Of a stretch of DNA of 64,000 nucleotides, positions 27,852-35,924 are shown piece by piece. How positions within the stretch are numbered: position 1 is the stretch's first letter; each line of letters opens with the position of its first letter. Both the position numbers and the translations under genes were made by a program. The stretch comes from JAIXWP01 sp041391745 (lineage in GTDB: Bacteria; Bacteroidota; Bacteroidia; Flavobacteriales_D; Sanyastnellaceae), in NCBI GenBank assembly GCA_041391745.1, contig JAWKNK010000002.1, positions 124,001 through 188,000 on the forward strand. The letters run 5' to 3'. The notes beneath the pieces were generated by a model. It was not told where the DNA came from. It ran no database searches and saw only the letters and a list, made by a program, of their open reading frames with translations.

Positions 27852-29279
27852 CTACTCTTTCACGAAATTTCTTTGGGCTACTTTGCCTTCGTGCTCGAGT
27901 GTTATTGTATAGACTCCACTAGCAAATTGTGATATGTTAATCACTTCAGTATTTTTTACCAAAGATTGACTCAATACTTCCCTACCCGAGCCATCGAAAA
28001 TGGTCATATTTATATCTTGTTCTAAACCTTTTTGCACTGTTAGTTCATTGAAGGCTGGATTCGGAAAAATCGCCATAGTTGATCCAAAGATTTCATCTAC
28101 ACTAATAGGTTGAACTTCGATTTTTCTGGAATTATTCGCCCAGCAAGCAAACGCACACTGAACTACGCCCGTGGGTACAATATAGCATGCGTAAGTTCTG
28201 TCATTCATTAATCCAGCTGGAGGCTCATAGAACGGTGTGGAAGTGAATGGTAGTAATGTCCAACCTGCGGTAGAACAATCACCAGGGTCTATATCTACCA
28301 ATCCATCTTTATAGTGCCATTTGTAGTAAAATCCAGAGGATCCTGTAGGTATTTCTTCAAACTCGATAAGAGAAGGATTAGCTGGGGCCATTAGAATTTC
28401 ATCACTATCGACTAAACTTCCAAAGCTCGACGGTGGCAGAACTGTGTATTTAACTTCTCCTTGCATCCAACCAGATCCCCAAAAAGTAGTTGCGTAGCAC
28501 GCAAATGTTGTTGAAGTAACTAATGGATCAGTAGAAATCAAGGTCATCTCATTCGCATTCCCAATTGGAGTCCATGTGCTAACAGATCCAGAGGCGGCTT
28601 GTAGCCCTTCCTTCTTATACCATTGATAAATTATATCTCCACTGCTTACTTGAGCGGGCGCAATAACTTCCATCACATTTGGCACTGAATTATAACATAC
28701 AGTAACATCAGTATCGGTAATTTCTCCAACTACAAAATTGTTAAAGTACACATATACCTGTGCATACTGAGTATGAGAATACTCGCCATTGCTATTCTTC
28801 AATCTAATACCTATAACATTAAATGAAAATTCTTCTTCGTTGTTTTCAAGTAAATTGGAAGGAATATTAATTGGAAACACACCGTTTAACACAGGGTCTG
28901 GAAATTCCACATAATTTCCTTGTAGTTCCGCTTGTCCCACGCCAGGATCCTCATTCACAAAAAACTCGGCACCTACCATCAATGAAAAAGATTCATCTAG
29001 CTTGTAGAATAAATACTTTTGAATATGACTCCAATTGTTATCACTATCCTTCACTCGAAAAAAAATCAAATGAGGTCCAGCATCCAAGTCAGCCAAACTC
29101 TCAACTGAAAGTTCCAATGTGTAATCAAGGACGTTTGTTGGTTCTTCCAATACAATGGTTGTTGCAAATCCAAAATCTGGCGCATTATCAATGGAATATT
29201 CCAATGTCGTTATAGAATTCTGAGCAAATGTTGATACCGCAAGAATTCCAAAAAACAAGGTTGAAATTATCTTTTTCAT
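27852..29279 (-). CDS. T9SS-secreted protein of unknown function
   Basis: 475 residues. Signal peptide ends VSTFAQ (~residue 19). The N-terminal part (LEYSIDNAPDFGFATTIVLEEPTNVLDYTLELSVESL...GPHLIFFRVKDSDNNWSHIQKYLFY) is a known beta-sandwich pattern of Bacteroidota secreted proteins. Two Ig-like repeats follow, each with aromatic-rich YQWYKKEG or YKWHYKDG segments and Cys. The C-terminus is a type A sorting domain (TMAIFPNPAFNELTV...VAQRNFVKE). It lies 4 bases downstream of the beta-helix gene, in one operon. Confidence 0.7.
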   Translation of the reverse strand: MKKIISTLFFGILAVSTFAQNSITTLEYSIDNAPDFGFATTIVLEEPTNVLDYTLELSVESLADLDAGPHLIFFRVKDSDNNWSHIQKYLFYKLDESFSLMVGAEFFVNEDPGVGQAELQGNYVEFPDPVLNGVFPINIPSNLLENNEEEFSFNVIGIRLKNSNGEYSHTQYAQVYVYFNNFVVGEITDTDVTVCYNSVPNVMEVIAPAQVSSGDIIYQWYKKEGLQAASGSVSTWTPIGNANEMTLISTDPLVTSTTFACYATTFWGSGWMQGEVKYTVLPPSSFGSLVDSDEILMAPANPSLIEFEEIPTGSSGFYYKWHYKDGLVDIDPGDCSTAGWTLLPFTSTPFYEPPAGLMNDRTYACYIVPTGVVQCAFACWANNSRKIEVQPISVDEIFGSTMAIFPNPAFNELTVQKGLEQDINMTIFDGSGREVLSQSLVKNTEVINISQFASGVYTITLEHEGKVAQRNFVKE

Positions 29280-29283
29280 CGTG

Positions 29284-30384
29284 TTAATTTCCAGATTTTG
29301 CAGATATATTTATAATTAATCCCTCTGAAGGAGTTGAAATACCATTCGTAGAGATTTCATATATATACGGTATAGGGCCCACTCCGCTAATTGAATATGG
29401 GTAAGCACCACCAAATGCCCCTACCTGAGTCCCATCATTGCCAACATAATCCAAAACTGACTCAGACTGTAAGGGATAATCACGATCAATTGAGTTCGGA
29501 TAGTTACCTCCTACAAACAGACTATTATCGCTTGCTATAACTGGCAGATTGATATTATTAGAATTTGTTGGAAACTGCAAGAAATTTGTCCCAAGGTTAT
29601 TAGTAACATTGGTAAAATCTCCATTATTTATTTGAACTGAATATCCATTACCTCTAATAATATTATTTCTAAAAGAATCCGTTTGTATTATTAAAGAATA
29701 AATTGTGGAAGATGGGTTTACAATCGTATTATTTTCAAACGCATCAATTGTCATCGGATTAGTAACATTGACACCAGTAACATGTCCTTTAAAAATATTA
29801 TTTTGAACAAAAACATTATTGGGGATTCCATTGGAAGTCGCAAATGGAAGCGTTATGCCATTTCCACCAAAATAATTTCTTCGAATATAGTAACCCGAAT
29901 GTACCGGATTAAGGCTAGTTAAAATGACCACTCCAGAAGTAAAACGACATCTCTCTACAACCACATTCGACCCTTTAAGAGATGTCGATGAGGTACTCGT
30001 GTTGTACACTCCCATAATGGTTACATTTGAAGAGTTAATTTCAAATCCATTGAGTTTTGTAGAATAGCCATTGGGGGAAATAGGGGCATTCTCAACCGCA
30101 AAATATCCCCCACCAAGAATTGTACACGGCCTTGTAATCTCTACAAAATCATAATCAATATTACTTGCTTCCAAATGGATCGTATCTCCATCCATAAAGG
30201 ACGAAAACAGCAAACATTCTTCTACTTGATAAAAAACCGGAATCGCTTCACTACCTCCGATGTTCTCACCATAAAGTTGTTCAGGTACACTGTAATTCGA
30301 CTCATTATTTACCCGCCAAATAGCCGCTTCAGACGCGGTTGACAACAAAAAGGTAATAATTAAAAGAGTAATTGTTGTTTTCAT
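29284..30384 (-). CDS. Exported parallel beta-helix-like protein
   Basis: The start at 30384 gives a clean signal peptide (MKTTITLLIITFLLSTASEA); an earlier ATG at 30447 would add 21 residues in front. The 366-residue product shows short repeated strands with N/V/I stacking (GFEINSSNVTIMGVYN, GSNVVVERCRF, RRNYFGGNGI, NNVFVQNNIFKGH, FENNTIVN, FRNNIIRGNGYSV) as in right-handed beta-helices of pectin-lyase-like folds. No catalytic site could be named. It lacks a recognisable type A sorting domain, ending INISAKSGN. Co-transcribed with 27852-29279. Confidence 0.65.
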   Translation of the reverse strand: MKTTITLLIITFLLSTASEAAIWRVNNESNYSVPEQLYGENIGGSEAIPVFYQVEECLLFSSFMDGDTIHLEASNIDYDFVEITRPCTILGGGYFAVENAPISPNGYSTKLNGFEINSSNVTIMGVYNTSTSSTSLKGSNVVVERCRFTSGVVILTSLNPVHSGYYIRRNYFGGNGITLPFATSNGIPNNVFVQNNIFKGHVTGVNVTNPMTIDAFENNTIVNPSSTIYSLIIQTDSFRNNIIRGNGYSVQINNGDFTNVTNNLGTNFLQFPTNSNNINLPVIASDNSLFVGGNYPNSIDRDYPLQSESVLDYVGNDGTQVGAFGGAYPYSISGVGPIPYIYEISTNGISTPSEGLIINISAKSGN

Positions 30385-30589
30385 TTTTTCAGATTTCAAT
30401 TGTACGTATAATTTTAGCCTATTCAACCTTAATTGAAACAATACCAAGAATAACCAAAACTCCCTAAAGTGTCAATAGAATACTATTTCAAATTTCTAAT
30501 CTCTGCGCAGCGATTCTTGAAAATTGTCCTTCCAGTTAGAATATTCGAATATAGTAAAACCAAATTACAAAATTACCCTCGCGCTCTAC

Positions 30590-31180
30590 GCGATAAAAAA
30601 TAGAAACCTTGCCTAATAGGGATGCTTTGACTTTTATGATTGAAGTCTGAACATTTTTTTATCGCAAAAGACGCTATGCATTCGCTAATAACGCAGAAAA
30701 AATAACAGTTCAATTAAACTTGCGCACTTTGCGGAATATAATTTTGCGTGCTTCACGATGAAAATTGAAACCTCGCCTAATAGAAAAATCTTTGACTTTT
30801 ATGATTCAAGTCTGAACATTTTTCTATCGCAAAAGACGCTATGCATTCGCTAATAACGCAGAGAATAACAATCCAATTCAGATCAAACTTGCGCTCTTTG
30901 CGGAAATAATTTTGCGTACTTCGTGATGTAAATAGAAACCTTGCCTAATAGAAAAATCTTTGACTTTTATAATTGAAGTACGAATATTCTTCCTATCGCA
31001 AATGACACGACGAACTCGCAAAAGACGCAGAGAATAACACTACAATTCAGATCAAACTCGCGCACTTTGCGGAAATAATTTTGCGTACTTCGCGATAAAA
31101 ATAGAAACCTCGCCTAATAGGAAACCTTTGACTTTAATGAAAAAAGTCTGAACATTGTTCTATCGCTAAAGACGCGAGGG
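30590..31180. repeat. Tandem array of ~165-169-bp imperfect repeats (about 3.5 copies)
   Basis: The marker TAGAAACC-TyGCCTAATAG recurs at 30601, 30765, 30933 and 31102, giving periods of 164, 168 and 169 bases. Each unit also holds TTTGACTTTTATGA, AAGTCTGAACATT, TATCGCAAAAGACGC, AATAACGCAGA and TTTGCGG-AATAATTTTGCGT. No ORF crosses it. It fills nearly all of the 850-base gap between the genes at 30384 and 31241. The words CGCAAAAGACGCAGAGAATAACGC recall CTTTGCG/CGCAAAG intergenic repeats seen in other bacteria. The remaining 30385-30590 stretch shows nothing clear. Confidence 0.85.
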
Positions 31181-31185
31181 ATATC

Positions 31186-31218
31186 AAAAAAAAAACGCAT
31201 CCCTTTCGAGATGCGTTT
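31186..31218 (-). terminator. Intrinsic terminator of the peroxiredoxin-thioredoxin operon
   Basis: AAACGCATC (31193-31201) pairs with GATGCGTTT (31210-31218). On the minus strand the stem is followed by a run of ten T residues. It lies just past the stop of the 31241 gene. Confidence 0.8.
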
Positions 31219-31240
31219 TGATACTATAATTCGGAGCAAT

Positions 31241-31489
31241 TTATCTATCAATTGAGCCCAATACTTTTTTCATAAAAGCATTACCAGCATCCTTCTCACT
31301 CATGCCCGAAGCCACCATTTCGTGTACCTCCAGTGCTCCACACATATTAGAAATCAATTCACCAATCACATTCAATTCCTCTTCTTTCAAGCCCAAAGCC
31401 TCTGAAGTTGATTCCAGAACTTTAATCGCTGTTTCAATTTCTTCAACAGTAGATGTGCGTTGAATCTGCTTAATTACCGGTAGTTTCAT
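31241..31489 (-). CDS. DUF6952 family protein
   Basis: 82 residues, mostly helical. MKLPVIKQIQRTSTVEEIETAIKVLES...LKEEELNVIGELISNMCGALEVHEMVASGMSEKDAGNAFMKKVLGSIDR is the DUF6952 pattern. In Bacteroidota this family commonly follows a thioredoxin and a peroxiredoxin, as here, suggesting a part in peroxide defence; the molecular role is unknown. Its start overlaps the thioredoxin gene by 20 bases. Confidence 0.75.
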   Translation of the reverse strand: MKLPVIKQIQRTSTVEEIETAIKVLESTSEALGLKEEELNVIGELISNMCGALEVHEMVASGMSEKDAGNAFMKKVLGSIDR

Positions 31490-31784
31490 TAATCAAAGCT
31501 TTTAACTGATCTTCTTTGTTTGTTTGAATTTGATTGACAAGAACTCCGCCTTTGAATCCCGCAAAAGTGGGAAGGTTGGTAACAGATGCCAGCTTTCTCG
31601 ATTCCGGAAATTTCTCAGCATCCACCACTACGAAAGCCGCAGGCTCATTCTCTCCCGATAGTCTTTTAAACTTCGGTTTCATCAATCTACAATTGCCGCA
31701 CCATCCGGCAGAAAACTGCACCATTACCACTTCATTTGAAGCAATAATTTCTTGCAGATTATCCTGATCTAATTCAATAAACAT
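31470..31784 (-). CDS. Thioredoxin family protein
   Basis: 104 residues, a single thioredoxin fold with active site W-C29-G-N-C32-R and the cis-proline loop NLPTFAGF. The CGNC centre differs from the canonical CGPC, which may change its redox potential. It probably recycles the 2-Cys peroxiredoxin encoded four bases upstream. Cytoplasmic, no signal peptide. Second gene of the operon peroxiredoxin-thioredoxin-DUF6952. Confidence 0.88.
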   Translation of the reverse strand: MFIELDQDNLQEIIASNEVVMVQFSAGWCGNCRLMKPKFKRLSGENEPAAFVVVDAEKFPESRKLASVTNLPTFAGFKGGVLVNQIQTNKEDQLKALINETTGN

Positions 31785-31788
31785 AATC

Positions 31789-32421
31789 TTAGTTTTTTGA
31801 CAAATATTCGCTTACACCCTCTTTGGTAGCAGACATTGCTTGTGCACCTTCTTCCCAGTTTGCAGGACAAACTTCACCATATTTTTCAGTGTGCAATTGA
31901 GCGTCGATCAAACGGATATACTCGTCAATGTTACGTCCCAATGGGAAGTCATTGATTGATTCATGACGAACCACACCTTCTTTGTCGATAAGGAAAGTAC
32001 CGCGGTAAGCGATAGGAGCTCCGTGGAATGACCAAAAGTTAGTTTCTGGATCGAATTCATATTCTCCACCCAATACACCCCAGTTCAATGAAATGGTTTT
32101 AGCAGTATCTGCCAAAATTGGGAAAGTAACACCTTGAATTCCGCCTTCGTTCTTTGGCGTGTTCAACCAAGCTAAGTGTGTTTCTTCAGTGTCCGTAGAA
32201 CAACCGATTACTGCCACATTGCGCTTTTCGAATTCAGCCAATTTCTCTTGGAAAGCATGAATTTCAGTAGGACAAACGAATGTAAAATCCTTTGGGTAAA
32301 AGAATAAAATCACATGCTTGTTTCCAACGAATTGATCCAAGTTGAAATTTTCAACGATTTCTTCTCCGTTAATTACTGCTCCAGCACTTGTGAATGGAGC
32401 TTTTTTACCAACTAATCCCAT
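31789..32421 (-). CDS. Typical 2-Cys peroxiredoxin (AhpC/Prx1 type)
   Basis: 210 residues. Peroxidatic cysteine C50 in FYPKDFTFVCPTE, resolving cysteine C185 in EVCPANW, and the GGIG-like sensitivity segment (NEGGIQG) and YF-type tail region. It reduces hydrogen and organic peroxides in the cytoplasm with the adjacent thioredoxin as likely donor. First gene of a three-gene operon. On the minus strand a TAATTTTGC box lies about 50 bases upstream. The neighbouring divergent oxyR suggests peroxide control. Confidence 0.93.
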   Translation of the reverse strand: MGLVGKKAPFTSAGAVINGEEIVENFNLDQFVGNKHVILFFYPKDFTFVCPTEIHAFQEKLAEFEKRNVAVIGCSTDTEETHLAWLNTPKNEGGIQGVTFPILADTAKTISLNWGVLGGEYEFDPETNFWSFHGAPIAYRGTFLIDKEGVVRHESINDFPLGRNIDEYIRLIDAQLHTEKYGEVCPANWEEGAQAMSATKEGVSEYLSKN

Positions 32422-32561
32422 TTTTATAGATTATTTATTAATTACAAATTTGACGGTGCAAAATTAGTTATTTGCGAACCCTATAAAAAATGATTTTTGA
32501 TAGATATTCTTTATGCCCTAATAGACAAAGTTTATTAAGCCTAAACCATTAATAAACAAAG

Positions 32562-32593
32562 AAAAGCGGGGACTGGAGAGTCTCCCCGCTTTT
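32562..32593 (-). terminator. Intrinsic terminator of the 1-Cys peroxiredoxin gene
   Basis: AAAAGCGGGGA pairs with TCTCCCCGCTTTT around an eight-base loop; the minus-strand gene at 32616 ends just upstream. The T-run is short. Confidence 0.7.
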
Positions 32594-32615
32594 CAATATC
32601 TAGTTGTTAGTGCCT

Positions 32616-33269
32616 TTAAATAGATTTCTTCGCTAAATAGAAGTCAATCTTTTCACATGAAGTATCGGCAATACGAGCGTCCATTTCTTCCAAAGTCTTT
32701 GGCGGTGGCACAATCACCTTGTCACCAGGTCTCCAATTTAATGGAATCGCCACTTTATTCTTATCTGAGAATTGAAGTGCTTGAAGCACTCGTAAAATCT
32801 CATCCATGTTGCGACCTACATTAAGCGGGTAATACATGATCAATCGAATTTTCTTGGAAGGATCGATAAAGAATACAGCACGAACAGCAGCGGTTTCACT
32901 TTCGTTTGGCTGAAGCATTCCATACATTTTTGAAACCTTCATATCAAGGTCTGCGATTATTGGAAATTTGAAATACACTCCCGTTTTCTCGCGCACATTA
33001 TTGACCCAAGCCAAATGTGAGTGAATACTGTCAATACTTAAGCCGATCAACTCTGTATTTAATGCATCAAATTCTGCTTGACGTTCTGCAAAACCGCTCA
33101 TCTCGGTAGTGCAAACTGGGGTGAAGTCGGCTGGGTGAGAAAACATCACGACCCATTTATCCTTTGCAAAGTCTGAGAACTTAATTTTACCAGTTGTTGT
33201 AACTGCCTCAAAATCTGGGGCCATATCACCTATTCTAGGCATTGTGGTTACTTGATTTAATTCTTCCAT
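32616..33269 (-). CDS. Peroxiredoxin, Prx6/1-Cys type
   Basis: 217 residues from the ATG at 33269 (MEELNQVTTMPRIGDMAPDFEAVTT); a longer frame to 33323 would put 18 unlikely basic residues in front and run into the oxyR promoter. Peroxidatic cysteine C53 in FSHPADFTPVCTTE. The long C-terminal arm (LNWRPGDKVIVPPPKTLEEMDAR) marks the Prx6 group. One further cysteine near the end (DTSCEKIDF) could resolve the disulfide. Divergent from oxyR with a 97-base shared regulatory region. Confidence 0.9.
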   Translation of the reverse strand: MEELNQVTTMPRIGDMAPDFEAVTTTGKIKFSDFAKDKWVVMFSHPADFTPVCTTEMSGFAERQAEFDALNTELIGLSIDSIHSHLAWVNNVREKTGVYFKFPIIADLDMKVSKMYGMLQPNESETAAVRAVFFIDPSKKIRLIMYYPLNVGRNMDEILRVLQALQFSDKNKVAIPLNWRPGDKVIVPPPKTLEEMDARIADTSCEKIDFYLAKKSI

Positions 33270-33289
33270 TATTTTGTGTTTTTTAATTC

Positions 33290-33344
33290 TTGACAAAGTT
33301 GCAGCAACAACTTGTATTGACAAAGAAAATAATATTTATACTTG
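33290..33344. promoter_or_regulatory. Divergent peroxiredoxin/oxyR regulatory region
   Basis: Holds a perfect inverted repeat AAGTTG-N6-CAACTT (33296-33313) and two direct copies of TTGACAAAG (33290-33298, 33317-33325). For oxyR, TTG at 33317-33319, 17 bases, TATACTTG at 33337-33344 is a plausible promoter with a leader of about 16 bases. OxyR binding here is inferred from position. Confidence 0.5.
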
Positions 33345-33366
33345 CCATAGATTTTATCAATAGCAA

Positions 33367-34308
33367 ATGAACATCCAGCAATTAGAATATATTGTGGCTC
33401 TTGACGAGCTGAAAAATTTCAGTAAAGCCGCTGAACGATGTTATATTACCCAAGCCACGCTAAGTACTATGGTGAAAAGGCTTGAGGAGGAGTTTAACAC
33501 CACCATATTCGATCGAAAATCGAATCCGATTACCACAACTGAATGCGGGAAAGAACTGGTGATGCAAGCTAAAAAAATCTTGCATGAAACCCATGTGTTC
33601 GCCGACTTAGCGCAATCATCAAAGCTCAATATCTCTGGACACATTCGCGTGGGTATCATTCCTACAATTGCCAATGCTTTATTTCCGATTATTATTGAGC
33701 CTATAATGAATAAATTCCCAGCACTTCAGCTTTCCTTTGTAGAAATCACTACAAATAATATAGTGAAGCAACTCCGAGAAGGAACCATTGACGCTGGAAT
33801 TCTGGCTACACCCATTGGTGCAAATGACATTGAGGACGATGTACTTTACTATGAAACACTCATGGTATACAACTCTCAAAAATCGAAGGGTAAAAGATAT
33901 ATTCTTCCAAAAGATTTGAAACAGAAAAAAGTTTGGATGCTCGAAGAAGGACACTGCTTACGCGAACAATTCATCAATCTATGTTCTCTTGAGTCCAAAC
34001 ACAACTTACCTGAAAATTTCAATTTCGAAGCAAACAGTTTGGACACGCTATTAAATCTGGTCGATCATTTCGGGGGACTAACTTTAATCCCTGAACTATA
34101 CGTGCAGCAAATGAGTTCAGAGCGTCAAAGTCGAGTTTCAAAATTTAAGTCTCCCATACCTGTGCGAGAAATCAGTATGGTATATTACAGACCTTTTGCG
34201 AAGCAGCGAATCATTGCTGCCCTCACAAAAGAAATTTCCGCACTAGTGCAGCCCATATTAAATACCCACAAATACAAAAAAAGCGAATTGGAAATCATAA
34301 GCATTTAG
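33367..34308 (+). CDS. oxyR: OxyR-type LysR family peroxide sensor
   Basis: 313 residues. N-terminal winged helix-turn-helix (MNIQQLEYIVALDELKNFSKAAERCYITQATLSTMVKRLEEEF) and a LysR substrate-binding domain. The motif EEGHC197LREQFINLC206 has the two redox cysteines nine residues apart, as in E. coli OxyR C199/C208. Peroxide converts them to a disulfide and changes DNA binding (family knowledge). It is divergent from a peroxiredoxin gene and close to a second peroxiredoxin operon, the usual OxyR targets. Confidence 0.92.
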   Translation: MNIQQLEYIVALDELKNFSKAAERCYITQATLSTMVKRLEEEFNTTIFDRKSNPITTTECGKELVMQAKKILHETHVFADLAQSSKLNISGHIRVGIIPTIANALFPIIIEPIMNKFPALQLSFVEITTNNIVKQLREGTIDAGILATPIGANDIEDDVLYYETLMVYNSQKSKGKRYILPKDLKQKKVWMLEEGHCLREQFINLCSLESKHNLPENFNFEANSLDTLLNLVDHFGGLTLIPELYVQQMSSERQSRVSKFKSPIPVREISMVYYRPFAKQRIIAALTKEISALVQPILNTHKYKKSELEIISI

Positions 34309-34320
34309 TACTTTTAAACC

Positions 34321-35697
34321 ATGAAAATCTCTTTCTCTTCATTTTTAGTACTTGCTTTCGTAGCGGTAGTTTTCGTTGCTTGTAAAAAAGACGAACCGAC
34401 AATCGAACCTGAACCCAACAGCCCCAGTTCTACCTATACGCAATACGGAACACCATTCAACAATGTGCCCGAGACAGAGGATGTGGTGATGTATGAAGTG
34501 AACATGCGAGCATACAGCGCGCAAGGTAATCTGCAAGGTGTCATTAATCGATTGGATCAAATCCAAGAGTTAGGGGTCAATGTTATTTGGCTCATGCCGA
34601 TTTACACACAAGGACAACTGAACAGTGTAGGTTCACCTTATTGTATTAAAGACTATAAGAGTGTGAGTGCTGAATATGGCGACTTAAATACTCTTCGTAA
34701 CTTGGTAGATGGTGCGCATCAAAGAGGAATGGCTGTGATGCTCGATTGGGTGGCCAACCACACCTCATGGGATAATGGATGGATGAGTCATCCTTCTTGG
34801 TATACTCAAGATGGCAATGGAAATATCATTATTCCTCCGGGAACAAATTGGCAAGACGTAGCAGAGTTGAATTATAACATCATGGAAATGCAAGACGCTA
34901 TGATTGATGCTATGACGTATTGGGCTTACGAAGCCAACATCGATGGTTTCCGATGCGACTATGCAGACGGTGTGCCTTTTGAATTCTGGCAACGCGCAAT
35001 CAATGCTATTCGCGAAATTCCAAATCGCGAGTTTTTATTTTTTGCAGAAGGTAGTCGACCTGATCATTTTGACGCGGGTTTCAATATGAATTTTGGATGG
35101 ACATTTTATGGTGCAGTAGAAAATGTATTTAATGGTTATTCTACCAATACGCTTTTAACAGCGAACACCACTGAAAATAATATTGCTCCTGCCGGAAAGG
35201 CTTGGGTGCGCTTTACTACCAATCACGATGAGTCGGCATGGAATATGTCGCCCATTACAATGTTTGGAAGCACTGCAGCAGCAACGGCCGCTTCTGTAGT
35301 CACCATTTATACGGGAGGTGTTCCTCTCATTTATGGAAGTCAAGAAGTAGGAACTGCGAGCACCGTTCCATTCTTCACCAATTCAACTATTAATTGGAAT
35401 GCAAATCCTACGATGCTCCAGGATTACAAAGACATGCTTCAAGCGTACAATACTTTACCTGCAGCGCGCAGAGGGACTTTGAGCAATTTGTCGTCTACTG
35501 ATATTTTCTGTATTCGAAAAACTGATGACAATTCATCTGTGGTAGTCATCACCAACGTGCGCAATGCGAATATCAATTTTGCCATTCCTGTATCATTGCA
35601 GAATACCACTTGGACCAATGCCATCACTGGTGAAAGCATCACTCTAGGAGCTTCGCTCTCGTTGCCGGCCTACGACTACTATATTCTTCGAAACTAA
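34321..35697 (+). CDS. GH13 alpha-amylase family lipoprotein
   Basis: 458 residues. Lipobox FVAC with Cys21, then KKDEP. GH13 barrel with the conserved blocks MLDWVANHTS, GFRCDYAD (nucleophile D213), FFAEGS (acid/base E243) and TNHDES (D303), and a C-terminal beta domain. It is therefore expected to cleave alpha-glucans at the cell surface or in the periplasm; exact specificity cannot be read. It begins 12 bases after oxyR but functional linkage is unclear. Confidence 0.9.
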   Translation: MKISFSSFLVLAFVAVVFVACKKDEPTIEPEPNSPSSTYTQYGTPFNNVPETEDVVMYEVNMRAYSAQGNLQGVINRLDQIQELGVNVIWLMPIYTQGQLNSVGSPYCIKDYKSVSAEYGDLNTLRNLVDGAHQRGMAVMLDWVANHTSWDNGWMSHPSWYTQDGNGNIIIPPGTNWQDVAELNYNIMEMQDAMIDAMTYWAYEANIDGFRCDYADGVPFEFWQRAINAIREIPNREFLFFAEGSRPDHFDAGFNMNFGWTFYGAVENVFNGYSTNTLLTANTTENNIAPAGKAWVRFTTNHDESAWNMSPITMFGSTAAATAASVVTIYTGGVPLIYGSQEVGTASTVPFFTNSTINWNANPTMLQDYKDMLQAYNTLPAARRGTLSNLSSTDIFCIRKTDDNSSVVVITNVRNANINFAIPVSLQNTTWTNAITGESITLGASLSLPAYDYYILRN

Positions 35698-35706
35698 AAA
35701 CGGATA

Positions 35707-35766
35707 CCCTTCGACTTCGCTTGCGCTCCGCTCAGGGACCGACTTTTTAATTTGCAGGATTTCCAA
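35707..35766. repeat. Dispersed repeat A, left copy
   Basis: A 35-base core beginning CCCTTCGACTT and ending CTCAGGGACCG, with short inverted ends CCCT/AGGG, recurs at 40922-40956 with a single mismatch. Flanking similarity (TAATT-GCAGGATT-CCA) extends the match to about 60 bases. GC content is higher than in surrounding spacers. Confidence 0.75.
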
Positions 35767-35920
35767 TTCTCGATTCCCGATTCGAAAATTGAGAATCGAG
35801 AATCGTTTTCATCAGAAGATTCACATTGCAATGTGAATCTACGATTGCCAAAAATTCCCACACTCTCATACTTCCATACTCCAACACTTCCATACTTTCC
35901 AATCGCTCCAAAAAATTCCA
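35758..35920. repeat. Dispersed repeat B, left copy (contains a 22-bp perfect palindrome)
   Basis: About 150 bases shared with 42383-42520 in the same orientation. Inside it are an inverted pair built on TCTCGATTC and GAATCGAGA and a perfect palindrome with arm GATTCACATTG at 35818-35839. It directly follows repeat A here, and the T9SS gene stop at 35925 follows it. Confidence 0.75.
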
Positions 35921-35924
35921 ATCT

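Noticed and set aside
30590..31180. CRISPR-like array
   Set aside because: The units are ~165 bases and similar over their whole length, with no short constant repeat separated by unique spacers, and no cas genes are near.
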